A stretch of DNA of 64,000 nt from NCBI RefSeq assembly GCF_001927285.1, contig NZ_MSIG01000002.1, forward strand, positions 186,001 to 250,000, in the 5' to 3' direction. The notes under the pieces were generated by a model. The model ran no database searches and was not told the DNA's origin. It worked only from the letters and a program-made list of their open reading frames with translations. The translations under genes and the position numbers were made by a program. The stretch is from Mongoliimonas terrestris. GTDB taxonomy: Bacteria > Pseudomonadota > Alphaproteobacteria > Rhizobiales > Pleomorphomonadaceae. Below, piece by piece: positions 26,786-35,435 of the stretch (its first letter is position 1; each line of letters begins with the position of its first letter).

Positions 26786-26803
26786 GTTGCGTTCCCGCAA
26801 CAT
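26786..26803. promoter_or_regulatory. Candidate operator 2, copy of the same palindrome
   Basis: GTTGCG-TTCC-CGCAAC followed by AT, identical over 18 bases to 26349-26366. The left outer base differs, so the stem is 6 bp instead of 7. Confidence 0.5.
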
Positions 26804-26936
26804 GCGCCGGGCCGTCCGCGGCGCGATGGCGGGTCGGACGCGGTGCGACGTCGGAAAGGGGACGGACCTGCCGGCGCGGCCCTCTCCCGACAGGACCGGG
26901 GTGGCCGCGCCTGATGGGTCGGGTCTGCAGGATCGG

Positions 26937-28415
26937 TCAGGGCGCCTTGGTGTCAGCGCCGTCGGTGCCGACGGCCCGCTGGTCGATCGCCAGCGCGGCG
27001 GAGGTACCGAGCACGGCCGCCACCATCAGAAGAGTGGCGGGCGTCTCCACCGAGAGGTCGAGGGCGGCCTGGGTGCCGACCAGCGCCAGGGTGCCGAACC
27101 CCAGCATCGAGGCCCAGTTGTGCCGGTGGCGGCGGCGGCAGGCCATGGCGAAGTTCCCCACCAGCGCCACCACGGCGATGACGAGCAGAACCGGAGCAAT
27201 GAGGCCGAGCGCGAGCAGAGCGGCCACATAGGTGTCGTCCACCCGCCCCCAGGCATCGTTGACGACGCAGGCCGGATCCCGGTAGGCGGCGGACGCGAGG
27301 TCGAATGCGCCGAGTCCCGTGCCGAGCAACCAGTTCTCGTGCACGGCCTGCACCACGCCCGCCACGTTGCAATATCCGAAGTCGGCGGTCAGTGCGGTCA
27401 CGTCCACCTGCGTCAGGGCGACGTAGCCGGCCACCAGGATCACGGCGGACACGGCGACGACCATGGCGGCGCGCCCCATGGTCCGGCGCGCGCTCGGCGC
27501 GAGGGCGACGCGCACGTCGTTCGGGCGGCGCGCCGTGACGAGGCCGACCAGGATGAAGACCGCAAGGCCGACACCCGTCGAGATCATTCCCGACCGTGAC
27601 TGGGTCATGGCAAGGGCGGCGACGGTCAGCACCAACATGCCGGCATAGACGAGGGCGCGGCGCTCGCGCTTGCGCACCGGCCGCCAGGGATCGAACACCC
27701 GGGCGATCGTGTCCAGCCACTCATGGCCGTACATGGACCGGGCCACCTGCCCCGCCTGGGCGAGCACCGCAAGCCCGAGGAAGGTGGCGGCGGCGTTGCG
27801 CTCGCCGAAAATGGTGCCGAGATCCTCGAACGCCACCTTGACCGGGCCAAGCTCGAGGCCGGGCGGCAGGAAGCGCAGCCGCAGGAAGGAATAGAGGGCG
27901 AGGGCAACGCCGAAGAGCGCCAGGAACACGACCACCTTCTTGGCGGTCTCGTCGTTGCGGCTGATGGAGAGCACGGCGATGAAGAACAGGAAGGGCGCGA
28001 TCGACGGCCCGAGCGCCGCCATGCTGTCCGCCGGATCGAGCGCCACGCTCTGCCGCTCGACGGCCACCAGATCGCCGACGGCCTTGAAGGCCGGGTTGGC
28101 GAACGGGGCGCCCGGGCTGAGCCAGCTCTGCCAGAGGATGTAGGCGGCCAGGACCACGGCGGCGGCGAGCGCGAACCGGCTGAGGCCCGCGGCCCGCGGG
28201 TGCTCGCCGATTCGCAGGTAGACGATTGCGGCGAACACCGAAATGGCCACGGCCAGCCCGTCCGAGGCGATCTGATGGAAGACGCCCTGCGGCAGGATGC
28301 CGAGCGCCACGAATCCGACGACGACCGCCGCCAGGACAGTCTGGGACATGTCGGCGGTGCTCGAGGCCGCCCGTTCGGAAGAGGTCAGTCTTGTCATCGC
28401 CAGGCGCTTGTCCAT
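26937..28415 (-). CDS. O-antigen ligase / Wzy-like polytopic membrane protein
   Basis: A 492-residue inner-membrane protein with about ten to twelve hydrophobic segments and a large periplasmic loop in the second half. The stretch FGERNAAATFLGLAVLAQAG and the later TQSRSGMISTGVGLAVFILVG (the conserved SRSG segment) with HENWLLGTGLGAFDLA are typical of the O-antigen ligase domain (Wzy_C). It may polymerise or ligate EPS units. A second Wzy-like protein is encoded at 33881, so one of the two probably has a different role. The start is uncertain: MDKRLAM at 28415 or MTRLTSS at 28397; neither has a strong Shine-Dalgarno, and the frame opens at 28508. It is divergent from the first Wzc gene. Confidence 0.82.
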   Translation of the reverse strand: MDKRLAMTRLTSSERAASSTADMSQTVLAAVVVGFVALGILPQGVFHQIASDGLAVAISVFAAIVYLRIGEHPRAAGLSRFALAAAVVLAAYILWQSWLSPGAPFANPAFKAVGDLVAVERQSVALDPADSMAALGPSIAPFLFFIAVLSISRNDETAKKVVVFLALFGVALALYSFLRLRFLPPGLELGPVKVAFEDLGTIFGERNAAATFLGLAVLAQAGQVARSMYGHEWLDTIARVFDPWRPVRKRERRALVYAGMLVLTVAALAMTQSRSGMISTGVGLAVFILVGLVTARRPNDVRVALAPSARRTMGRAAMVVAVSAVILVAGYVALTQVDVTALTADFGYCNVAGVVQAVHENWLLGTGLGAFDLASAAYRDPACVVNDAWGRVDDTYVAALLALGLIAPVLLVIAVVALVGNFAMACRRRHRHNWASMLGFGTLALVGTQAALDLSVETPATLLMVAAVLGTSAALAIDQRAVGTDGADTKAP

Positions 28416-28998
28416 CAACAGGAAATCTGTCGCAATCGGGCGTCCGGGCCACGATCGCCATCTCTCAACGGGTGCCGGTTCGGCAAAACGCTGACCGGTC
28501 GCCCTCAAGATCCTTTGAAGCCGCGGCGCGTCAACACCGACCGTAGCCGATCCGTCCTTATGAAATCACGGACGGTTGAGAAAAGCATTAAGAGGATCAT
28601 TCTTATGCATATATTACCGCAAGGGCGGCCGGCGCTGATCGTCGCGGGTGAATCGTCATATATGTTCCCTCAGGCAAATATAGAGGCGTCGCGGTGACTT
28701 GGCGTTATTGCCCGCAGGCTTAAATGTTCATTTAGCGTGTTGTTGCCAAATCGCTGCCGCATTTCTAAAGCATGGGAGTGCGTTTACTAATCATAGCCAC
28801 CGCGTATGACGCACTGCACGCGCGCGAATAGTGTGCTATGAAGGCGACGTCGGACAGGAACCAGGACCGGATTGGCAGATTGGTTCGCTAGGCTCGCTTG
28901 TTTTGACATCGCGTCCGAGTGATTGAAAAAGGCCAAGCGGGTCCGCCGCTCGCCTCACTCCGCGTCAGGCGGGTTCATTGGTCTTCGAGAGAGGTCGC
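28416..28998. promoter_or_regulatory. Divergent regulatory region, ligase-like gene / first Wzc gene
   Basis: About 580 bases without a supported gene, AT-rich between roughly 28555 and 28800 (several ATATA-like runs, for example CATATATTACC near 28608). It should carry divergent promoters for the assembly genes on both sides. A good Shine-Dalgarno (GAGAGAGG) lies at its right end in front of the ATG at 28999. Confidence 0.45.
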
Positions 28999-31395
28999 AT
29001 GCTGAAAGAAGTCGATCAGTCCGCTGGGTTCGACGTGATCCCGAACGCGGACGCCGGCGGCACCTCGCTCGACATCGACTGGCTTCTTGCCGCCGCCCGG
29101 CGGCAGATGAAAGTGGTCGGTCTGGCGACGTTGATTGGCCTGCTCCTTGGCACGGCCTATGCGATCACCGCGACGCCCGTCTACACCGCCAAGACCACGG
29201 TGCTGATCGACGGCCTGAAGACGAACGCGCTGACCGAGCTTGAGCGGAGCGCCGACTTCCTGCGCGAGAACGGCGGCGTGGAGAGCCAGGTTCTCGTCAT
29301 CAAGTCCGAAAAGATCGCCAACGCGGTGATCAACGAGCTGAAACTGCTCGACGATCCCGAGTTCACCGCCGACATGTCGAGCGTTGTGGACCGGGTGAAG
29401 AACACGATCCGCGGCGCCATCACGGCCCTTTTCACCATCGGCAGCACGAACCAGTTGCCCGACGGCGCGGAAAACTTCCTGAGCCGCCGGCTCGCCATCG
29501 AGGCGCTTCTGGCCAGCACCAACGTGGAGCGGCTCGGCAACAGCTTCGCGATGGACATCAGCTATACGTCGCCCTTCCCCTACAAGGCCGCGCAGATCGC
29601 CAACGCGATCGCCGACGCCTATCTGGAGGACCAGCTCGGCTCCAAGTACGACGCCACCCGGCGGGCGAGCGAGTGGCTGGAAGTCCGCATCCAGGAGCTG
29701 AAGCAGCAGTCGCTGACGTCCGAGCTGGCTGTGCAGAAGTTCAAGGCCGAGAACAATCTCACCGCCAGCCAGGGCCGCCTGCTCAGCGACCAGCAGCTCT
29801 CCGAGGTCAACAACCAGCTGATTCTCGCCCAGGCGGAGCGCAGCCAAGCTGAGGCACGCTACAACCGGATCCGGGGCATTCTGGACCGTGGCGAGATGGA
29901 AGCGGCGATCTCCGAATCGATCTCCAACCCGGTGATCATCGACCTGCGCACCAAATACCTCGCCGCCTCCAAACTGGAGGCGGACATCACCTCCCGGCTC
30001 GGGCCGGAGCATCTCCAGGCGGTGAACCTGCGCAACGAGATGCAGGAATACAACCGGCTCATCTTCGACGAACTCGGCCGCATCGCCGCCAGCCTTCAGA
30101 GCGAGGTGGAGATCGCCCGCGCGCGCGAGGACTCGATCCGGTCGGGCCTTGCCGGGCTGGTCGGGCAGAGCTCGGAGACCAACCAGAGCCTCGTCACCCT
30201 GCGTGAGCTGGAGCGGGAGGCGCAGACCTACAACCGCCTCTACGAGGACTTCCTCGCCCGCTACCAGGAGTCCCTGCAGAAGCAGTCGTTCCCGGTCAGC
30301 GAGGCGCGCATCATCACGCCGGCCACCCAGCCGCTCGGCCCTTCGGCGCCGCAGAAGGGCATGCTGGTGTTCGGCTCGCTCTTCCTCGGGTTGATGGTGG
30401 GCGCAGGCATCGGAGCGCTTCGCGAGTTCCGCGACCGGGGCTTCCGCACCGGGCAGCAGGTGGAAAACCTCGGGTTCGAGTTCCTGGGGTTCCTGCCGCG
30501 GTCCGGCCCGGCGCCGGGCGCGGAGAAGACCGCCGCCAAGGGCCTCGGGGCGTGGTTCGGCAAGAGCAAGACCGCACCGGCGCCCGCGACCCCGGCGCGC
30601 CAGCCGCTCGCCGATCTCAACCTCAACACCGTGCACATGGAGTACGCGCGCAACCGCGCCCGCAGCCCCAACCCGGTGCCGCCGATCATGCGGCGGGCGA
30701 CCCTCGCCCCCCTGTCGCGCTTCTCCGAAACGCTGCGCGCCACCAAGGTGGCCATCGACATCGCCACCGTGGACCAGCGGCCCAAGGTGATCGGCATCGT
30801 GTCGCTGCTGCCCGGCGAGGGCAAGACGACCGTGTCGAAGAACCTCGCCAGCATGATCGCCCACCAGGGCGGCCGCACGCTTCTGATCGACGGCGACCTG
30901 CGCAATCCCGGCCTCAGCCGGGCCCTCGGCGCCACCGTGGACGTGGGCCTCTCCGAGGTGCTGCTCGACCAGGTGACGTTCGAGGACGCGCTGCTGATCG
31001 AACCGGACACCGGCCTGTCGGTGCTGCCGGTGTCGGGCCGCCAGCGCATCACCCATTCCAGCGAGCTCCTCGCCTCGCCGGCCATGCGGTCGCTGATCCG
31101 GGAGGCCGGCCGCTCGCACGACTACGTGCTCGTCGACCTGCCGCCGATCGGCCCGGTGGTGGACGCGCGCGCGGCGGCGTCGGTGTTCGACGGCTTCGTC
31201 TATGTGATCGAGTGGGGCGCCACCAGCCGCAGCTCCGTGCGGCGCGCCCTTCAGGCCGAATCCGCGATTGCGCGCAAGTGCATCGGCGTCATTCTGAACA
31301 AGGTGGATTCGGAGACCATCAACCTCTACGAGACCACCGCCTCGGCCTACTACGACCACGCCCGCTACAGCGCCTACTACCGCGATCCGCACTGA
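28999..31395 (+). CDS. Wzc-type EPS co-polymerase with tyrosine autokinase domain, first copy
   Basis: A 798-residue inner-membrane protein fusing a chain-length-determinant (Wzz) domain to a BY-kinase. After about 25 cytoplasmic residues come TM1 (about 42-64), a long periplasmic coiled-coil region (about 65-450) and TM2 (about 455-475). The kinase follows: Walker A PGEGKTT (605-611), Walker A' LLIDGDLR (about 629-636), and Walker B in VLVDLPPIG. The C-terminus carries a tyrosine cluster, six Tyr within the last 22 residues (777, 784, 785, 790, 793, 794), which should be phosphorylated in trans. It controls polymer length and export with the Wza-like lipoprotein. GAGAGAGG precedes the ATG at 28999. 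Confidence 0.93.
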   Translation: MLKEVDQSAGFDVIPNADAGGTSLDIDWLLAAARRQMKVVGLATLIGLLLGTAYAITATPVYTAKTTVLIDGLKTNALTELERSADFLRENGGVESQVLVIKSEKIANAVINELKLLDDPEFTADMSSVVDRVKNTIRGAITALFTIGSTNQLPDGAENFLSRRLAIEALLASTNVERLGNSFAMDISYTSPFPYKAAQIANAIADAYLEDQLGSKYDATRRASEWLEVRIQELKQQSLTSELAVQKFKAENNLTASQGRLLSDQQLSEVNNQLILAQAERSQAEARYNRIRGILDRGEMEAAISESISNPVIIDLRTKYLAASKLEADITSRLGPEHLQAVNLRNEMQEYNRLIFDELGRIAASLQSEVEIARAREDSIRSGLAGLVGQSSETNQSLVTLRELEREAQTYNRLYEDFLARYQESLQKQSFPVSEARIITPATQPLGPSAPQKGMLVFGSLFLGLMVGAGIGALREFRDRGFRTGQQVENLGFEFLGFLPRSGPAPGAEKTAAKGLGAWFGKSKTAPAPATPARQPLADLNLNTVHMEYARNRARSPNPVPPIMRRATLAPLSRFSETLRATKVAIDIATVDQRPKVIGIVSLLPGEGKTTVSKNLASMIAHQGGRTLLIDGDLRNPGLSRALGATVDVGLSEVLLDQVTFEDALLIEPDTGLSVLPVSGRQRITHSSELLASPAMRSLIREAGRSHDYVLVDLPPIGPVVDARAAASVFDGFVYVIEWGATSRSSVRRALQAESAIARKCIGVILNKVDSETINLYETTASAYYDHARYSAYYRDPH

Positions 31396-31413
31396 GAGGA
31401 CGCGTCATGGACG

Positions 31414-31458
31414 AACACCAAGGGGCGGCGCGGATCACGCGCCGCCCCTTGGTGTTTT
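31414..31458 (+). terminator. Strong rho-independent terminator
   Basis: A 19-bp perfect stem: AACACCAAGGGGCGGCGCG (31414-31432), loop GATCA, and its complement at 31438-31456, followed by TT. It ends the first Wzc gene and is also palindromic for the convergent gene on the other side. Confidence 0.9.
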
Positions 31459-31490
31459 GTACCTTGTGGGGAATCGCCGAAGGGTTTCGG

Positions 31491-32618
31491 TCAGGCGGCG
31501 GTTTTCAGGACGGCGGTGTCACTGAAGCCGGTCGGGTCGATGAGCCGCTGGATCACGTCGGGCCAGGTCAGCGGGCGCACCGGTTCGAAGGCGGCCGCCG
31601 GGTCGAGCGCGGCGCGGAAGGCCGCCACGATGGATGCCGGATTCCCCGGTTCGTAGCCGAACCGGCCGCGATGGCCGCCGGCCGCAAAATCCGGACAGAC
31701 CGCCGGAAGGCCGAGATGGCCGTACTGCATCAGCTTCATGCTGGAATCGGACAGGTAGCCGGATTCGTGATCGCGCCGGTAGGGCGCGACGCCGACGGAC
31801 GCGTGCTTCAGATAGGGCACCGTCTCGTTGAAGGGCAGGCGGCCGATCTCGCGCAGGTTCGGATAGGTCGCCCCGAGCGGCGGGGTGCCGATCAGGTGGA
31901 AACGGACGTCCGGGAAGGCTTCCGCCGCGGTGGTGAACACCTGCCGGTCGAACAGCATGGACCCGACCGTGACCACGTTCTGCCCGGGCTTGTAGGGATT
32001 CGGCGCCTCCGCCGCGAAGGCCGTCATGTCGACGCCGTGCGGGATGAAGTAGATCGGGCGGCCGAAGCCGGCGAAATGCGCCGCCATGGCGCGGGCCACC
32101 ACGACGATCGCGTCGATGCCCGCGCGGTCGCGGAAGAGCATGCGGTCGATATGCGGGTGCGCCTTGACGGTCTCGTGCAGGTCGGACGCCAGATAGACGA
32201 TCGCCGCCTTCGGGGCGACCCGCCGGACACGGCCGACGAACGCGGCGCTGAGGCCCGACTCCACGATGATCACGTCGGCTGCGTTCGCGGCGTCGTCGAG
32301 CGCCTTGCAGGGCCAGTTCACCCAGGCGTCGAACATGCGGTTCATGATGCCCTCGACCGGGCCGAGGCCACGGCCGAACGGGTGCACCGTCGTCTTCCAG
32401 AGGTAGGTCTCGATCCCGTCCACGGTCTCCCAGCGGTTGGCCCGGTCGTTCAGGTCCGCCCGTCGGTCGCCGACCATCAAGGAGAGATTGCTGAAGCCGA
32501 CGGAGACGAAACGTGAGGTCCAGCCGGCGTCGCGGAACGCGTCTGCGATGAAATGCATGTTGACTCGCCACCCGGTCCGATAGTCGTGACGGGACAGGAT
32601 GAGGACGGACCGCGACAT
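31491..32618 (-). CDS. gumK: GumK-like glucuronosyltransferase (GT70)
   Basis: A 375-residue GT-B enzyme closely resembling xanthan GumK, which transfers beta-1,2-glucuronate from UDP-GlcA to the mannose of the lipid-linked Man-Glc-Glc acceptor on the cytoplasmic face of the inner membrane. Shared features include ILSRHDYRTGWRVNMHFIAD (7-26), TYLWKTTVHPFG (71-82), VYLASDLHET with Asp146 at the place of the GumK catalytic aspartate, VGSMLFDRQVF and SDSSMKLMQYGHLGLPAVCP. Its presence is the strongest clue to the polymer type. The gene is convergent with the first Wzc gene across a shared terminator. The frame is a single unit and needs no frameshift. Confidence 0.88.
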   Translation of the reverse strand: MSRSVLILSRHDYRTGWRVNMHFIADAFRDAGWTSRFVSVGFSNLSLMVGDRRADLNDRANRWETVDGIETYLWKTTVHPFGRGLGPVEGIMNRMFDAWVNWPCKALDDAANAADVIIVESGLSAAFVGRVRRVAPKAAIVYLASDLHETVKAHPHIDRMLFRDRAGIDAIVVVARAMAAHFAGFGRPIYFIPHGVDMTAFAAEAPNPYKPGQNVVTVGSMLFDRQVFTTAAEAFPDVRFHLIGTPPLGATYPNLREIGRLPFNETVPYLKHASVGVAPYRRDHESGYLSDSSMKLMQYGHLGLPAVCPDFAAGGHRGRFGYEPGNPASIVAAFRAALDPAAAFEPVRPLTWPDVIQRLIDPTGFSDTAVLKTAA

Positions 32619-32822
32619 ACATTCATCTCCAGGGTCGACGGCGGGCCCCTTTGGCGAGGCAACGCGTCGTTTGACTATGCTCTACATACAATAATACCGC
32701 GATACGGCTGAAATGCAGCGATCCTCGACAGGAGGTCGCGGGTGTGCCCGAACGCGCGCCGTCGCGGCCGATCCGACGCGGCTCAGGCTCTCCGTCCCCT
32801 TGCCATCCAGGTGCGATGCCCT

Positions 32823-33872
32823 CTATCGCAGCTCGACGAGCAGATTGGTCTGGGGCTTGTCGCCGGTGCGACCGTCCGGCTCGACGCTGAAGTGGTAGTC
32901 CCCCCACCATGCGCCGGCCGCCCAGTAGCTCCAGCCGATCCAGACGTCCCGGTTGTCGCTCATATACTGCAGCATCGCCCTGCCCTCCGTCAGCCCATCC
33001 TTATGGCTGGCGAAGCCGAACTCGCCGAGGAAGCCCTTTACCTTGTTGGCGCGGGCCCAATCGGTGAAGGCCTTCAGGCGTGTCGCGCCGGACCCCCGCA
33101 CGGTGGCGCCGCTGGTGCCGGAGCTGTCCGGGTCGAGATACTGGTGGACCTCGAAGGCATAGTTGTTGGCCGGGTCCTTGACGTTGATCATCACCGTGTC
33201 GTTGTCGCTGGTCACCCACGAATGGGCGCCGCTCCAATAGGACCCCGAGACGAGGACGAGTTGGCGCGCGCCGGTCTTGCGGATGGCCGCAATTGAGGCG
33301 TTCGCCGCCACCAGCCACTCGCTGGCGGTCTGGATATTGGGCTCGTTCATCAGGCCGTAGATGACGTTCGGCTTGTCCTTCAGGCGCCGCGCCACCTCCG
33401 CCCAGGCGTCGGCGAACGCCTTGGTGGCCTTCCGGTCGCGGCCGACCAGCGCGCCGCCGTCCATCATGCCGTACTGGTGGAAATCGATCAGGATGTAGGT
33501 GCTGGACCGGTAGGCGCGGGAAATGATCCGGGCAAGCTCGTTCCAGTCCGCCGTCCGCTTGCGATAGTTGGACTGGGGGCCGAGCAGGCGGTGGGTGAGC
33601 ACGGGCACGCGGATGACCCGGAACCCCTTGCCGGTCCAGTAGTCCAGTTGCTCGTTGGTCGGGTAGACGTAGTCGAAGTTCATCCGCTTGCCGTCCGGAT
33701 TGAACTCTCCGCCGGCAATGTTCACCCCGGTGATCCAGAGGTTGGGCTTCGATTGGCCGACGGCAGACGCCGCCGGCAGCAGCGCGAGTGCGAGGCCGAG
33801 CAGCAGGCCGGCCTTGGGGAGGCGCAGCCACCGGCTGAGGCCGGCGGAAATCCGAGCAGGGTCGAACGACAT
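32823..33872 (-). CDS. Secreted glycoside hydrolase family 5 (cellulase-type)
   Basis: A 349-residue secreted (beta/alpha)8 glycanase. The signal peptide is about residues 15-40 (LPKAGLLLGLALALLPAASA). Catalytic residues: acid/base Glu177 in LMNEPN and nucleophile Glu284 in FLGEFG; LIDFHQYG (128-135) is also typical. It should cleave beta-1,4-glucans or a related backbone, a fit with a xanthan-like glucose backbone, for trimming or clearing polymer in the periplasm. Its start overlaps the Wzy-like stop as GTGA (GTG at 33884) or follows it by eight bases (ATG at 33872, with GAGGA upstream), so translation is coupled to the polymerase. I list the ATG start. Confidence 0.9.
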   Translation of the reverse strand: MSFDPARISAGLSRWLRLPKAGLLLGLALALLPAASAVGQSKPNLWITGVNIAGGEFNPDGKRMNFDYVYPTNEQLDYWTGKGFRVIRVPVLTHRLLGPQSNYRKRTADWNELARIISRAYRSSTYILIDFHQYGMMDGGALVGRDRKATKAFADAWAEVARRLKDKPNVIYGLMNEPNIQTASEWLVAANASIAAIRKTGARQLVLVSGSYWSGAHSWVTSDNDTVMINVKDPANNYAFEVHQYLDPDSSGTSGATVRGSGATRLKAFTDWARANKVKGFLGEFGFASHKDGLTEGRAMLQYMSDNRDVWIGWSYWAAGAWWGDYHFSVEPDGRTGDKPQTNLLVELR

Positions 33873-33880
33873 GGCATTCC

Positions 33881-35200
33881 TCACTGATGCTCCGGACGCA
33901 TCGGCGCCTTGCCGAACACCCGAACGGACGGCCGTCGCGCCGCGACACCGGCGATCACCTGCCGCGCAGCGGCAAGTGCCGGTTCACGCGCCAGAACACC
34001 ATAGGTGAACCAGAGCAATCCAGCCGTCTTGATGGAAAAGAGTGAATTGCTGACCAGAAGATTCAGCGCAATGTAAAGACAGACCGCGTGGAGAAAGATA
34101 ACCGACGAAATGTTTTTGTACTTTATGTTAAATGCGATCATGCACCAGAGGATCGCCACACCGAAGATCGACTGGCTGTAGAGGAGATAGGCGAGGCCGC
34201 TGTCCATCACCTGGTAGGCGGAGCCGGGCGTGAGGCCCATCAGGTTGACGAAGCTGAAGTTGGTGATGGCGTTGTAGCTGAAAACCAGGCGACCCTTGAA
34301 GGTGTCGCCGTCATACTGCCAGCCGAAGATCAGGATGGCGGCGAACACCAGGATCACCACGCCCGGCAGATAGAGCGCGTTGGCGTAGCGGGGCAGGCGC
34401 AGGGCGAGCCAGCGGGTGGCGATCACCATCAGGATCGTCACGGTGGCGAACCGGCCGTCGCTGCCGACGAGCACCATGAAGGTGCTGATCACCAGGAACC
34501 AGCGGGTCCGCCGGCTGAGGTAGCTCCACAAGGCGACCGTGATCATCGACACGATGACGCAGTAGTTGCCGAGCGACACCGGCTCCAGGAACACCGACGA
34601 CAAGCGGTGGATGTCGAGGAAGCCCATCAGGAAGCGCTCGCCCGGCCGGGAGGCGCTGGCGAACAGGTTGGAGCCTTCGTTCCAGAACTGCTCCTCGGAG
34701 AAGCCGCGGGTGTCGATGTAGTAGCGGACGATGTTGAAGACGTTGCCGTAGCTCTCCGGCGCGATCGCCTCGTAGAGCATCACCAGGAGCACGATCCACT
34801 GCAGGCGCACCAGGACGCGGATCACGTCCTGGCGGGTGGCGGTGAGGCCGAGGATGATGAAGATCGGGATCAGGAGCACGTCGCGGGCAAGTTTCGGATC
34901 CACCGTCCCGCCGGCAAGCCCGAGGAGGATGTTCACCCCCAGGAAGAAGGCGGCGAGCAGGATCCAGAGTTCCTTGGCCTTGGTGATCGTCCGGCAGCCG
35001 ATCGCGACCGCATAGGCGAGAAGGATCGCCTCGCAGGCGATCACCATCGCGGGCTTCACCGGGAGGATGTTGGCGTTGAGAAAGGCCAGGAACGCGTTGA
35101 ACACCGCGGCCCCGATGATGATGAGGCTGAAGTGGTCGATGCGGATGTGAGGGATGGAGACCGACCGGCGCGCAAGTCGGGGCGTCAGTCCGGCGCGCAT
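33881..35200 (-). CDS. Wzy/GumE-like EPS polymerase (polytopic membrane protein)
   Basis: A 439-residue membrane protein with about ten hydrophobic segments and a periplasmic loop around residues 170-225 (RGFSEEQFWNEGSNLFASASRPGERF). No enzymatic motif is visible, as is usual for Wzy proteins. The topology and its place in an EPS locus next to GT genes make it the likely repeat-unit polymerase (GumE role). AGAAGGA lies eight bases before the ATG at 35200. Downstream the GH5 gene is translationally coupled, which supports a joint role of polymerase and glycanase. Confidence 0.8.
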   Translation of the reverse strand: MRAGLTPRLARRSVSIPHIRIDHFSLIIIGAAVFNAFLAFLNANILPVKPAMVIACEAILLAYAVAIGCRTITKAKELWILLAAFFLGVNILLGLAGGTVDPKLARDVLLIPIFIILGLTATRQDVIRVLVRLQWIVLLVMLYEAIAPESYGNVFNIVRYYIDTRGFSEEQFWNEGSNLFASASRPGERFLMGFLDIHRLSSVFLEPVSLGNYCVIVSMITVALWSYLSRRTRWFLVISTFMVLVGSDGRFATVTILMVIATRWLALRLPRYANALYLPGVVILVFAAILIFGWQYDGDTFKGRLVFSYNAITNFSFVNLMGLTPGSAYQVMDSGLAYLLYSQSIFGVAILWCMIAFNIKYKNISSVIFLHAVCLYIALNLLVSNSLFSIKTAGLLWFTYGVLAREPALAAARQVIAGVAARRPSVRVFGKAPMRPEHQ

Positions 35201-35435
35201 GCCTGATCCTTCTTCTCTGAGCGTCACCCGTGGGCGCAGGCCCCTGAGGACCGCCCGAACGATGGCCGTCGAAAATCCGCCCCCGTCGGGGCCATGGAAT
35301 GGATCGGTTTTACAGCATATCCGCCGCCGGAGCCACCCGCCTTCCGCGAACGCGGTGAAGAACGCCCGCGCGCCGAGGGTCGACCCTGGTCTGTCCGGAC
35401 GCGGATGGGGGGAGCCCGATCTTCCGAGCCGGAGC
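35201..35435. other. Short intergenic stretch
   Basis: About 235 bases between codirectional minus-strand genes. Nothing recognisable beyond a presumed promoter for the Wzy-like gene. Confidence 0.35.

Larger units (their letters stand above)
26243..26936. promoter_or_regulatory. Long leader of the export lipoprotein gene
   Basis: Almost 700 bases with no supported gene. It contains two exact copies of GTTGCGTTCCCGCAACAT, at 26349-26366 and 26786-26803. The stretch 26260-26660 is AT-rich compared with the flanking genes. Both copies precede the minus-strand lipoprotein gene (starting at 26242); the second also lies just 3' of the codirectional ligase-like gene. Confidence 0.55.

Noticed and set aside
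28975..31392. 805-residue open frame antisense to the first Wzc gene
   Set aside because: It mirrors the Wzc gene almost base for base, has no domain, and is rich in His, Arg and Gly as expected of a GC-rich antisense frame. The Wzc frame has all its motifs.
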